From: Cephalopachus bancanus
Taxonomy: Eukaryota > Chordata > Mammalia > Primates > Tarsiidae
Assembly (NCBI GenBank): GCA_027257055.1
Contig: JAPVLO010000153.1
Span: 4,588,001-4,652,000 of the forward strand
Direction: 5' to 3'
Length of the DNA stretch: 64,000 nucleotides
The notes under the pieces are model-generated. The model searched no databases. It saw nothing but the letters and a program-made list of their open reading frames with translations, and was not told the origin of the DNA. Made by a program: the position numbers and the translations under genes. Below are positions 48,481 to 60,465 of this stretch, piece after piece. Positions within the stretch are counted from its first letter, which is position 1. Each line of letters opens with the position of its first letter.

Positions 48481-49210
48481 GGATAACTGAAAAGGAATAG
48501 AACATTCTTGGGTGGAGAAGAGACCAGAGCAACATAAGCTCTGTCTATCATGTAATCTATTAAGTGCTAACTACCTTCAAAACATCAACTGGAATATCCA
48601 AAGAGAATAAACATTATGAGTCCCTGATATGAATGAGCATTTCATCTATACAAAAGATGGGCACGGCATATAAAAACATTAGCCATTAGTAGGTAAATTA
48701 TTATTTGGCAGCACCTCTCTGCATAGACACATAGTCATGGCTATTCTTGACCTTTACTTAACTCACCAAATTAACCAATGATCTGCATTTGTTTCCACCA
48801 GTTGAGCTACTCGCTTATCAAGTGTCAGTTGTGTTTATTTCCAATTCTGCACTCAGTTTTGCAAAATAATGTTTAAGTATTTTGGTTCACTTGAAAAAAC
48901 TGTAAGTAGCAATTGTAGGTTATACCCTATAGGCAAGGTTTATGCGAGAATATCAGGGAGGTACCCGAACCAGTGGGCCCACCCTCAAAGTAAAGACCTT
49001 AACCTATATTAAAAGAGTGGTGAATAGATGCACATTTATAAAATTGATTTTAAAATAGTGTTTAAGTATTATGTATCATTTAAAATATATGATTTCTGAC
49101 TTTGACCTTAAACATTTAATTCTCATCAATGATTCCAACAATATCAGGTTAGGACTTTTAGGGTAAGTGAATGGGTAAGTATATAGATATATACCTATTT
49201 ACAGCCAAGA

Positions 49211-49748
49211 TATGAGGGGAGATTTAAAAAAAATAGAATTATATTTTGGAGGGCAGGCCCCTTGTAGAACAGGCTTCCCCACTAGGTAAGTATTTTAGGA
49301 ACCCTTCGGCATCAGTGCACCAGCTAGCATTGCTGTAATCACCTTCAGTAAATTTTGGGGGGAGATTCTTTCAACGCATTTGTCCATTTCGTAATGGGTG
49401 ATTTGCAAGTACATCAGCCCACACTACGCTGAGTGTTCAGCAGTTTTTGACCCTCATTCTCCACTCTCCCTATTCACCAAGCGACTTTTGTTTTCCTGAA
49501 TGAAAAAAGGACTCAAAGGGAAACATTTTGCTGATGTCGAAGAGGTAAAACAAAAAATGACAGAAGTACTAAAAGGCATCAAAATTGTCGAATTAAAAAA
49601 CTTCTGAGCAGTGGGAAAAGTGTCTCAATAGGTGTATTGCATCAAATGAAGAGTACTCTGAAGGTGACTTAAGTTTAAACATGTAAAAATAAACACACAA
49701 TTTTTTAATAAATAAATTCTGATTTTTGTTTTTGGATCCCCCTTATAT
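49211..49748 (+). mobile_element. Mariner-like DNA transposon relic, copy 3
   Basis: Begins tatgaggggagattt and ends atccccc then ttatata. The body matches copy 1 (27591-28160), including ggaacccttcggcatcagtg and caataggtgtattgcatca. Broken-frame words such as HFADVEEVKQK recall the mariner transposase C-terminus. Confidence 0.75.
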
Positions 49749-50189
49749 ATGGGTGTCTGTGTATAAGTGCACACCCTCTTGTCATTCTTCAAGGTCGTTC
49801 TCAGGATGAAGTTGCAGCTAAAAGAATATAAAAGCAGATTCTCAAACACCTTAAAAGTCCTTGCTTAAGGTCCTGGGAGAAAATGAGAAATAAAAGTTAG
49901 AAATATTTGATGACTATTGCTTGGATGGGTTTCTAAATTATAAGCCTACCTGGAGTACCCACATGTCTCAGAGAAGCTCAAATGGGTAAACATGGGTAAA
50001 CAGGCAAATGAGAATGTGGGAAGTGTTTTCCCAAAAACAATTTCAGTTAAGAAGAAGAAAAATTTGATAGAAAATAAAAAGTCCTCAAGGTAATATAGAA
50101 GGCTCAGCTCTGCTCCTTTACCTTTAATTGGAGAACTTCTATGGAAAAGTTAAAAACATAAAGGAGGACCACAGTAGCTCAAACTCAGA

Positions 50190-50412
50190 AGAAGAAAGAG
50201 TCATAACCGGTTGTATTTAAAATAGCCAGCGGGGGAAGGGAGGGAAGAAGTAGGGATATGGGGCACACAACCACCCATTAGGTTATCGTGTCTACTACCA
50301 TGGAAGAAAGGGTTAGCTAGAAGCCCAAACCTCGCCTGCATGCAATTATGCAGCAAATCCTCACATGTACCCCACAACTCCAAAATAAAAATAAAAGTTA
50401 AAAAAAAAAGCT
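50190..50412 (+). mobile_element. L1 3' UTR, short copy
   Basis: gaagaagtagggatatggg, catgcaattatgcagcaaat and cacatgtaccccacaactcc, followed by an A-rich tail. Confidence 0.78.
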
Positions 50413-53009
50413 AGATGAATTTTAGGGAATGTAAATAGTTGCCTGGGAAATGGTCTTCAAAAATAAGATGCATGATAGAATAAAAATATAAAATTATCTC
50501 AATATATAGCAACACAAAAGCAAAGCCAACCCAGATGAAGTTTAGCAGGATGAATGTAAAATCTTATGTTCGATTTTTTTCTTTTAAGTCAATTGCATAG
50601 ATGTAAGACAGAGAAAACCACAAAAATCTGTGGTGGGAGGGTGGAGGTATATACCTGGACTTTAAAATATTGGGCATAAACTCAATATGAATTATCTGAA
50701 ACAGCTGCTGTTGAAAAGGCCATATCCTGGGGAGAAGTGACTTTCTATGATGCTCACTTAGCAGTAGTTATTCTAGATCCATTTCTACTTGAGACAGGAC
50801 TCAAAGGGCTGGTACTGCCTGGCTTGGTTGGAGAAGATGTAGTAAGCTGAGGGTGGTGCCTTTAGGTCAGAGACAGACCATGTGTCAAATGAAGATGGTG
50901 TAGATGCCTTCTGTATTTTCCATAATGAACTAGGAGGTTCAGTGATTCCTTAAAAAAGCCAGTGGCAAGAAAACCTTTCAATGGAAATCAGGAATGGTTA
51001 ACAATGATACTGATTATCTCAGAAGACATGAGCTCTGTCTGCATCAAGTGGCTGTATTGAAACAAAATTGGGTGGCTATCAATCAGTGATGATGATATTA
51101 CGAGTGACTGCCTGAACAGGATAGGAGCTTGGACTTAGTTCAGTGTCTCTGACCTTGACCATAGTAAGAAAAATGTTTTTCTATGGTAACCCAATAAACC
51201 TATGCATATAAATACGTATATTATGTATATGACTTATATATGGGTATGAAGCTGAAAACCTGTTTCAAAAGAAAATAATTATTCTTACTAGGATATACAC
51301 ATTGCTCTTTTCTTTCTCTCCTTTTTCTTTCCTTTCTTCTCCTTTTTTTTAAAAAGTAAAAAAATGGTCTGGTAAACCATTTAGTGGTGAGACCATTAAA
51401 GTGGTCTCACCACTCACTGAAGTGTTTAACACACAGTGGACTAGACTTTTTCTCCCAGAATGGCATTTCCAACTTAGATGGCATTTCCAACTCTAAAATT
51501 CCAAGAATAAAGAAAGCAGGTGTCATCAGCCACTGAGAGGAATGCCAAATGCCGGAATGTGGCAAATGAAGGCTGCTAAACTTCAAATATGCCCTAGGAT
51601 CCTTGCACTCCAGAGCTATGGTTTTCTATGTTTTTGAAGAATACACAGTAAGACATACATTGGACACTGTAACCCAGCAAACACCACACATACACACACA
51701 AACTGAAACATGAGCATCACCACATAATTCTTATTTTTACTATGCGTAATAATACTCTCTGGTATTTTATTTTATTTTCTATTTCACTCTTGAAAAACTG
51801 TTGGCCAACATCACTCAACTGAGTTCATTACCTTCCAATGAGTCACCTCTCCATTTGAGAACCACTGCTCTAGAAAGTTGGAGCAGAGATGAAATGTGAA
51901 GCTCAAGCATGTTTCAAATGTTAATTAGGAAACTGGATGAAAAGAGGTTAAGTCCTGCTGGGAAAATACTTTGAGAGTGGAATTTGTTGGAGGAGAAAAC
52001 TGTCCTCTAGGGGACACAGCAGAGAATTCACCATGGCCTTGACAGTGGAGGCCACTCTACTGACCAGAGAGGCAATAGACCAAAAGCCTAAGTATAGTAC
52101 AACCTGATATGTGCAGCCTCTCTCTCAACATTGAACCAACAATTTAATGCTTTCTGGAGGACGTTGGATGATTTGATGGCTCTTTCCCAAAGTATTTTTT
52201 CTCATGTTATTCCTTCATGGATCACCTCGGAAATAGAATTAATTAACCTCCTCTGGACCACCCCATGAGTTGAACCTGATTCTACTATTAAGCTGATTTT
52301 TATCACCTTCAAATGTAATTTTACATCTCCGTCCTTCCTACTGGGCTGTAAGCTCAGTAGCAGGTGACTTTGTCATACTCAGCTCTGTCTTCCTTGAGAT
52401 GTCATATGATCTCTCAGAAATCAAAATACCACCAGCTCCTTTCCCGCTTAAACTTTCCAGATCTCCTTATTCCCCTCAGGAGACGTATGAGCTCCTTTAT
52501 AGTGCCTTTCTTGGTCTGCTTCTTGCTTACCCATCTCTCCACCACACAGAGCTCCAGGCTTGCTAAGCAGTTCCAAGAACATTTTCTTCTTGCCTCCAAG
52601 TCGTTGCTTAAGTGGCTTCCACTGGTCTAAGCCTTTCATGTTGCTTCCTCCCTCCCCTTTTGCCTGGTTATCTCTAATATGTCTGTCTTAGCTCCTATAA
52701 GAAGGCTTCCAGACTCCTCAAAAACTGGGTCAGATCAAGCTTGGGTTTCTCTAGACCCCTGTTCCCACCCCTGTCTACAACACTCACTCCTCTGAACTAT
52801 ACCAGTCTGCATTCCCCAGGAGATAGTCCAAGGATTAGGGCTATAGCTTATTCATACCTAAACCCCTTGTACACATTTTGCACATATAAAATACTCACTA
52901 TACACGTTTGTATAAATATATGATCATAGTAGGTATCCAGTAAAGGATGGCTGAGCTGAGTTTAATTATCTTTAGAATTCAACCCTAGGAATAAGATGAT
53001 GCCCTAAAT

Positions 53010-53217
53010 CAAGGTTTGGCAAATTTCAGCCAGCTGCCAGTTTTTGTAAATAAAGTTCTATTGGAACACAAGCATGCCCGTTTTATTTAGTTATTATCTA
53101 TGACTGCTTTCCGGCTATAATGGCAGAGTTGAACAGTTGAGACAGAGTTTATATAATTGACAAAGCACAAAATATTTATTATCTGATCCTCTGAGGAAAA
53201 ATTTGCCAATCCCTGAT
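53010..53217. mobile_element. hAT-type non-autonomous DNA transposon
   Basis: caaggtttggcaaatttcag at the left, aatttgccaatccctgatg at the right, with taaataaagttctattggaa inside. Related to 36285-36568. Confidence 0.78.
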
Positions 53218-53267
53218 GTAAGACAACAGTCTTTAATTTGGCTTGTGTCACTCTGACAATCTGATGC

Positions 53268-53717
53268 AACCTATGAACCACTTCTCAAAATAACGTTTTT
53301 AAATGCATAAAATAAATATATAAGTTCACAAAGGAAGCCAATTATATTGAAAACAGTTGTCAAAATAATAAAAAGTGATATGGCAATATATATACTTTAT
53401 TGATACATTAAATAACAAAATCAAGCCATGGATTTAATAACTGCAATAATTTCAAAGTACTGATAAACATAACAGGTATTTTGAGATATGAGCAACAATT
53501 GTAACTAGTTAAGAAAATACTTGTAATCCTAATGGTGACATGGTCACAGGAATTGTTATATCACTGTGGTCTGTTGCCCACACTCATTTTTGAAGACAAT
53601 GTTAAATTCCAGCTAAGGATGTAATTTTTTTTCCAATCAAGGTCAAGGGACCCCTTGAATTCTATCCACAAAGCACTTGGGGGTCTATGGACTCCCGGTG
53701 AAGCACCCTGCTCTAAG
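53268..53717. mobile_element. hAT-Charlie-type DNA transposon relic
   Basis: aaatgcataaaataaatata, gaagccaattatattgaaaa, gatttaataactgcaataat and cccttgaattctatccacaa occur in the order I remember for a Charlie-group element. Confidence 0.68.
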
Positions 53718-55107
53718 AAAAGAGATATGATCCCACAGATTATCGAGGGTGAACACAACAGGAGTGAGAGAAAACCTCATGCTCAGAAGAGTCTCCAATT
53801 CTTTCAATTTTACAGACTTGTTTTACACAGGATTTGCTCCACACTAAATGAATTGCAGAGAAAAGTCTAAAATCACTCAGTTGTAGTCAAAGTTGAAAAA
53901 AATAAAAGTTATACTTATTTGACCTTCAGCTTTCAGTCTTCTTTCTTTATTCACAAATTAGTTTAACCTGACCAAATGACAAACAGATGAATACAATGCA
54001 GTAATGATAAACTCAGCAGGCAATTTGTCCCAGGCAGGGCAACAGGAAAGCACACTTTTCATTTACAGTTTACAAATGGCTCCCAAAGCTGTTACACAAA
54101 AATTCAATTTGTGTCAGCTCTCATCAATCTGACCAGGAATTACAGCAGAAAGGCCCGGGTAGGAGGGACTAAAGCTTTAAGGGATCAATTTGTAGAACTG
54201 TAAGTCAGACTCTGTAAAATCATTCAGAACGGCCCTTCCATTAAGGCCTGAGTAGAGGAACTTGATGGCTTCTAGAATTTCTGGGATCAGGCACCAGTCT
54301 GGTAGTTCTGAAATTTTCTATTTCAAAACCAAAGGTAAGAAAATGAATGCTTCATGAAGCACCACTTGTTGCATGTAATATGAAATCCCAGCTGACATCC
54401 AGGTAACCCCTTTCTTATATATATCTGATTCTATTGCTGGTGATAATAAGGAAGGCTAATACTTAAGCAGCACAGTTTCCTAAAAATAAAAGGGAATTTT
54501 TGTTTGTTCTTCCATTCTCCCCCAAATTAACTAATTGTATAAGAACGATTCTTTAAATATTTTCAATTCTGACTTTTAGGGGTTAGAAAACCAAGACTGT
54601 ATTATGCCACTTTTAAATACTGCAGTCATTTGCCTAATTTTTGCTATATATTCCAGTAAGATGCTATGAAGCAAGTTGGCAATTCACTTACTTATTATGA
54701 AGAGCAATGAGACAATAGTTTGCATTCCATAGAAAATAAAATTACGGTAGGAACTTTCAAGTTAGTCACATATATTTAGGTAATATTTGAAGCTTTACCA
54801 CATACTGATATTCTTTTTATGATGAGAAAACAATAGCAATAAGTAACTTTCCATTGGGATTGGAGTGGGGCAGTGGTGGGGTGGAGGAAGTGTTGGAGGA
54901 GTATATGTGTAGATCCATACTATGTACTGCCTGGTTTTATTTCTGTAGTTGATGAGGCAGGATGTTGGTTACTACATCTGACATTAGTGGTAAAAGATTG
55001 ATTGGGCCACTTGTGTGCAATGCTTTTTAAATTACATATTTGAAAATAAATAACTGCTAGTGTGGCAATATATGTGCATATGGCTCAGGTTAAAAGAACC
55101 AATATGC

Positions 55108-55395
55108 TGGGTGCAGCGGCTCACAACTATCATCTCGGCACTTTGGAAAAGCAAAGCAAGAGGATCGCTTGAGCCCAGAAGTTCACGGCCAGACTGGGCA
55201 ACATAGCAAAACTTCGTCTCTACAAAAAAATTAAAAATCAGCTAGGTGTGGTGATGCATGCCTACAGTCCTAGCTACTAGGAGGCTAAAGTGGAAGGATG
55301 TCCTGAGCCCAGGAGGCCGAGGCTGCTGTCAGTTGTGATTGTTGTGATCATGCCCCAGCACTCCAGCCTGGGAGACAGAGACCCTGACTGAAACA
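55108..55395 (+). mobile_element. AluJ
   Basis: Full dimer: gctgggtgcagcggctcaca to cactccagcctgggagacag. Many mutations. Confidence 0.9.
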
Positions 55396-55434
55396 CATAA
55401 ATTACTTAATTGATAATACAAAATCCTTCATAAG

Positions 55435-55610
55435 CTACTCTTCTAAGTGCTGTACTCATCTAAGATCTTTGCATCTTCTCAACATTTCTGTGGTGGCCAC
55501 TATCATCAGCCGTATCTTACGGCAGAAGAAAGCAAGGCTTAGAGAGATTAACCAACTTGCTCAAAGCTCCAACTAGTTGTTGATATTTTCTAGATTCAAG
55601 CCCATGACCG
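55435..55610 (-). repeat. MIR SINE, antisense
   Basis: tcttctaagtgctgtactc and gcttagagagattaaccaac. Confidence 0.72.
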
Positions 55611-55659
55611 CCTGTGTGCGAATGTCCACCAGCAACTATCTGACATGTGGTGCGTTTCC

Positions 55660-55870
55660 TCAGTGCTGGGTGCTGTATTCCACAGAAAGGAGCAAGTCAG
55701 ACATTGCTCTCATGTTCCAGGAGAAAAACAGTTCTTGCACAAGTGATCTTGAACTACAAGTGTGCTGACTACTGTAAGTAAATGTTGCAGATACCTAACC
55801 CAGTTGGGAGTGGAGGAAGGCAGTCAGGCAGCGCTTCCTGGAGGAAGTGACACTTAAGAAGGAGTCCTGG
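55660..55870 (-). repeat. L2 fragment, antisense
   Basis: gctgtattccacagaaagga and cttcctggaggaagtgacac fit the reverse of L2. Confidence 0.6.
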
Positions 55871-56004
55871 AGGATTAACAAGAGTTGACTAAATAAAGAG
55901 GTAGAAGAGCTATCCCCACAGAGAACAGCAAGCATAAAAACTCATGGCCAGGAAAAACCATGGCTATGAAGGAAAGCAGAAAAGATCCTTCATGAAAGCC
56001 ATCA

Positions 56005-56280
56005 TAGAAATAGTGTGCATTGACTGAACACTTCTTATTATGGGCCAGACACTGTTCTAAGCATTTCAAGTATGTCAACTCATTTAACTTCACAATAACC
56101 CTGTGAGGTCTAGTATGGAATTATTATTATCCCCATTCTGCTTTTGGAGCCCAGAGAAGTTAAATAACCTAACAAAGACCACATAATTTAAGAGTGGTGG
56201 AGACAAGGTTTGCACTAGGGATGCCAACCCAGAGCCTGCATGTTAAACTATGAGTCTGTACTGCCTCACCTACATCATGA
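56005..56280 (-). repeat. MIR SINE, antisense, well preserved
   Basis: ttatgggccagacactgttc, caactcatttaacttcacaa and cccagagaagttaaataacc, in full reverse MIR order. Confidence 0.88.
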
Positions 56281-57959
56281 TGATAGGCAAGCAGAGTCAC
56301 AGGATTTTAGACATCATGCATCCAGCTTAATTTTACACATAAAGAAACAGAGGACTGGAATCAAGCAACTGTACCAGGATTAGAGGCTGGCTCAGAACTG
56401 TCTCTTCTGATTCCACATTTGGACAAGCTTAAACCTCAGAAATGATATCACAAGTTAGATGTAAGTCTCAATTATGAGTGAGAAACTCCTTTAACCTTCA
56501 TAGCTTTTGACCTTGACCATGAGTCACATCACATCATCCCTTCGAACAATTCAAAGAAAATCCACACTCTGCTCAGCTTCCATTCTAAATCCCAGACTTG
56601 GTCTTCATTTTAGTAACAGCCTTTGCAGGATCAATTCCTGTGAGGAAACTAGTTAAGTTCACTTGCTATTTGTAGAAAATAGAAATTTATGATGAAATAG
56701 AAAGATGACTTTTGACAAAAAATATCAGGCAAATAATACTTTTAAAACACCCAGGTTGCATAGTCTTCAGATTCTCAAGGGAAACCAATATGTACGTATC
56801 ACAATCAGCCTAAAAGCAGTTCTGTATGAAGATGAATTTTGCAAGTCTTATTAAGGAAGGCATTTACAAGGGGCTAGAGAATCATTTAGGCAGAAAAGTA
56901 TGAAAAGGACAAGAGGAGAAGCATTTCTCCTCTTCATTTATTAGTATGACTGTCTTGTGTTGAGATTTATAGATCAACATCTCTTGACCTGTGTTCTAGA
57001 AATATTTTGAAATATTTAAAACTTTCACATGTACCCAAAATTAGCCAGTGGTGAACTTCTAAAAGCTTTAGTCTGCCTTTTCAGCAGGTGACAATGCAAA
57101 GCTATGATGCAGTCTTAATCAGTCATCTGACACCTACAGAAAAACTTAGTTAAATGAAAACTATTTTTCACCATTAGCCAACCTGAAAGATAGCACATGT
57201 GGGCCATGGCACTCCAACTGGACCTTCAGTGATGAGAAACATTTTTCCAGACCTTTGGTTTTCATTGCCACCATAGCATATATTTTCTGCTTATAAGAAA
57301 GGCACTTACCCTGGGGAAATTCTTAGGCAGAAGGAGGAAGGTTACCCAGATATTTATAGCCAAAATATTTCAAAACATAGGTAGCTATATTTATGCTTGG
57401 TGCTTATTTTAATAAACACTAAGCACTGCTGCCCACAAAAAAGTTTTAGTACTACTTCAGAAAAGAAATACTCCCCTTCGCCTCAAACACATGGCCTTTT
57501 TATTTTAAAAAGCAGGTAAAAGTTTTTAAAACATTGCAAAATATGTCACAGCCTGCAGGCTTACTTGGAATTTGCCTCTTCAAATTTTTCTCTATAGTGC
57601 TTAAAAGTTAAAAATCTACTGTTAGCAAGGAAGCTAATAAATAGTCCCCAGGCCAACTGTGGGGGAGATTATGATGATTACTGCCATCTAAAAGCTTTTA
57701 TCCTGCCTGGCTGAGACCAAGCTCCTCTCTGATGCAGTTACAGAGGGCACATTTGGGTGCTCACACCAGGGCAGGGTCCTCTGTTTGGGGGGAGGAAGAA
57801 GCTGGATGCAAAACAAAGATTTGCTTGATCCTAAGCCCATGAGCCAAGAGATTGTCATAAATACATAAAGTCTATCTAACGTAGTATCAGTAAACTAGTA
57901 ACTAGTAAATAAGTATTCAGTAACCCCAAACCCTGGTCTAGTATAATTTCTCAGGTTAA

Positions 57960-58250
57960 TCTTTTATTAACCAAGAGTATCTCTCTGTTTACTGGGCTAA
58001 AACGCAGTGGCACATTCATGACTCACTGCAGCCTCAAAATCCTGGGCTAAGAGATCTTCCAGCCTCAGCCTCCCAAGTAGCTGGGAATACAGGCGTGTGC
58101 CACCACACCTGGCTAATGTTTTATTTTTATTTTTTACAGATAGGATCTCACTATTTGCCCATACTTGTGTCCAACTCCTGACCCAAAACAGTCTTTCCGA
58201 TCAGCCTCTCAAGTAGCTAGAATTATAGATGCAAGGCATCCTGCCTAGTT
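57960..58250 (-). mobile_element. AluJ, antisense, old
   Basis: actcactgcagcctcaaaat and aagtagctgggaatacaggc, two arms, heavily mutated. Confidence 0.85.
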
Positions 58251-58584
58251 CAGTTAAGTAGTTTTTCTTTTTAGAGTACCTCCTAACAATGCCTTTGATA
58301 TCATTATCCCCACTGAACAGCAAACAAGAAAAGTATCTGATGTTTAAGTGCCTATAAGACAGAGAGAGGACTGGGATCTAATCTTCCAGTGACAGAACTT
58401 AGACAAGAACTTCACATTAAGATGTTTAAATCTAAGGATAACATCTGGGGATAAACCAATTTCTACAACTTTCTAGCCATGGTCTTCCAAAGGCCTGCCT
58501 CCTGGATGTAACAAGGAACATTTCTGGCTTATGGAGAGACTTGTCACATGTGTTTCTGTACACAGGCAGTAGCAAAAAGAATTC

Positions 58585-58882
58585 TTTTTTTTTTTTTTTT
58601 TTTGAGTTGGAGTCTCACTCTGTCGCCCAGACTGGAGTGCAGTGGCATGCTCCCGGCCACTGCAACCTTGACCTGCTGGACTCCGGCGATCCTTCTGCCT
58701 CAGCTTTCTAAGTAGCTGGAACTACAGGCATGCGCTACCACACCTGGCTAATTTTTTGATTTATTGTAGAGATGAGGTCTCGCCAAGTTGCCCAGGCAGG
58801 TCTCGAACCCATGGGCTCAGGCAATCCACTCACCTCAACCTCTCAAAGCACGGGATTACAGGCTGAGCCACAGAGCCCAGCT
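58585..58882 (-). mobile_element. Young lineage-specific dimeric Alu, antisense
   Basis: Poly-T then gagttggagtctcactctgt to caggctgagccacagagccc. The short target duplication aagaattc is at 58577-58584 and 58883-58890. Confidence 0.9.
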
Positions 58883-58959
58883 AAGAATTCACTATTATAC
58901 ATGAACTGGACCTCTCGGGGAAAACAGAATAACTGAAGACCCCCAAAAGCTTTTCATAC

Positions 58960-59312
58960 TGTCTTAGTCTTTTCAGGCTGCTATAACAAAATACCATAAA
59001 CTGGGTAACTTATAAACAACAAAAATTTATTTCTCACAGTTCTAGAAACTAGAAGCCCAAGATCAAGTTACCAGCAGATTCAGCGTCTGGTGAGGACTCA
59101 CTTTCTGTTTCATAGATACATCTTCTTACTGTGTCTTTACACGGTGAGAAACTTCTCTTGGGGCTCTTTCATAAGGGCACCAATCCCATTTATGAGATCT
59201 CTGCCCTCCTGACCTAATCACTTCCCAAAGGCCCTATCCTAATACCATCACCTTGAGGGGTAGGATTTTAGTATATGAATGTTGCAGGGGACAGAAACAT
59301 TCAGACCATAGT
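58960..59312 (-). mobile_element. MaLR-type LTR, antisense
   Basis: Starts tgtcttagtcttttcagg, has taacaaaataccataaactg, cagattcagcgtctggtgag and caccttgaggggtaggattt, and ends cattcagaccatagta. Same family as 17456-17912. Confidence 0.82.
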
Positions 59313-59769
59313 ACATACTAATTGCTGCTTGTGCTTCTGACTTACAGCCCAGGAAAGCTCCCCCTAAATGCATATTTCAGGCACTCACCTGTAACAGGAC
59401 AGACTGTGAAATGCTTACAAATGGATTTATTTTGCAGCTAAATGTTAAATGCTGCAACAAACATTGAAGCCTTTTTTTTCCCCCAGGAAAACATCAAATA
59501 GCAGTCTTAGATGAGGTGATTCCCCCTCCTCATCCAGCGTGCTCTGGGCAGGCCGAGTCCACGCTTCCATTTCTAAAGGTGGATCACAGACATGAAGGGA
59601 CACAGGGCTTTATAAAAAGAGCACTGGGCTGGAAGTCAAGAGAACTCAGTTCTAATTTTAACTCTGTCCCCAACCCCAAACTCTGTCATTATACCTTGGC
59701 AAAGCAACATAAAAATTGACTCCCGATTTCTTCTATTGTAAAAGGAAAAAGGTAGTATGGTAGGAAGGA

Positions 59770-59965
59770 AACAAATACGTATTGAATGTCTACATGTATA
59801 AACAAACCCTTGATGAAGAACTATGAGCACTAACCCAGCAATGAGGGCTGCATTTGCTTGACGTTACAGATGAAGAAATGGAGGTTCTGAGGTAAAAATA
59901 ACTCAACCAAAGTCACATATTCTGGAAGAGATAGAGGCAGAATTCCTAGTACAAGGGCTGTAACC
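59770..59965 (-). repeat. MIR SINE, antisense
   Basis: cgttacagatgaagaaatgg and tcaaccaaagtcacatattc. Confidence 0.65.
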
Positions 59966-60162
59966 AGAGGGTGTCTTTTTCCATTTTTACCACATTTCAC
60001 CTGGAACTCCAGGGTGTCCAAAATTCTAAATTTAAAGTGAGGCTTCCAGGACATTGTGAAGGCATTTTTGTCAAGGTAAACAGGTAAAAAATATATGTAT
60101 AATATATATACGAATTCGGGCCTTGAGTCCCTCAGATGTTAGACACATTTCTGAATGTTAAA

Positions 60163-60465
60163 ATGCTTTTCTTTCTTTCTTTCTTTTTGTAAAATCAAAT
60201 CTCACTCTGTCACCCAGGTTGGAGTGCAGTGGCACTATCACAGCTCACCACAGCCTCAACCTCCGGTCTCAGGCGATCCTTCCACCTCAGTCTCCCGAAT
60301 AACTGGAACTTCAGGCGGGTGTCACCATGCCCAGCTAATTTATTTATTTGTAGAGATGAGGTTTCACTATGCTTCCCAGGCTGGTCTTGAACTCCTGGGT
60401 TCAAGCAACCCCAACCACGGTTTCCCAAAGTGCTGGGATTACAGACATGAGTCACCACACCCAGG
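60163..60465 (-). mobile_element. AluJ, antisense, with target duplication
   Basis: CTTT-rich tail, then tcactctgtcacccaggttg to gagtcaccacacccagg. The perfect 12-bp repeat ctgaatgttaaa flanks it at 60151-60162 and 60466-60477. Confidence 0.93.

Noticed and set aside
52364..52639. Overlapping open frames on both strands (88, 61 and 63 residues)
   Set aside because: No recognisable domain, no splice context and comparable length on both strands, as expected by chance.
57700..57830. GC-richer patch as a CpG island or alternative promoter
   Set aside because: It has very few CpG and no recognisable first exon. Only a modest composition change.
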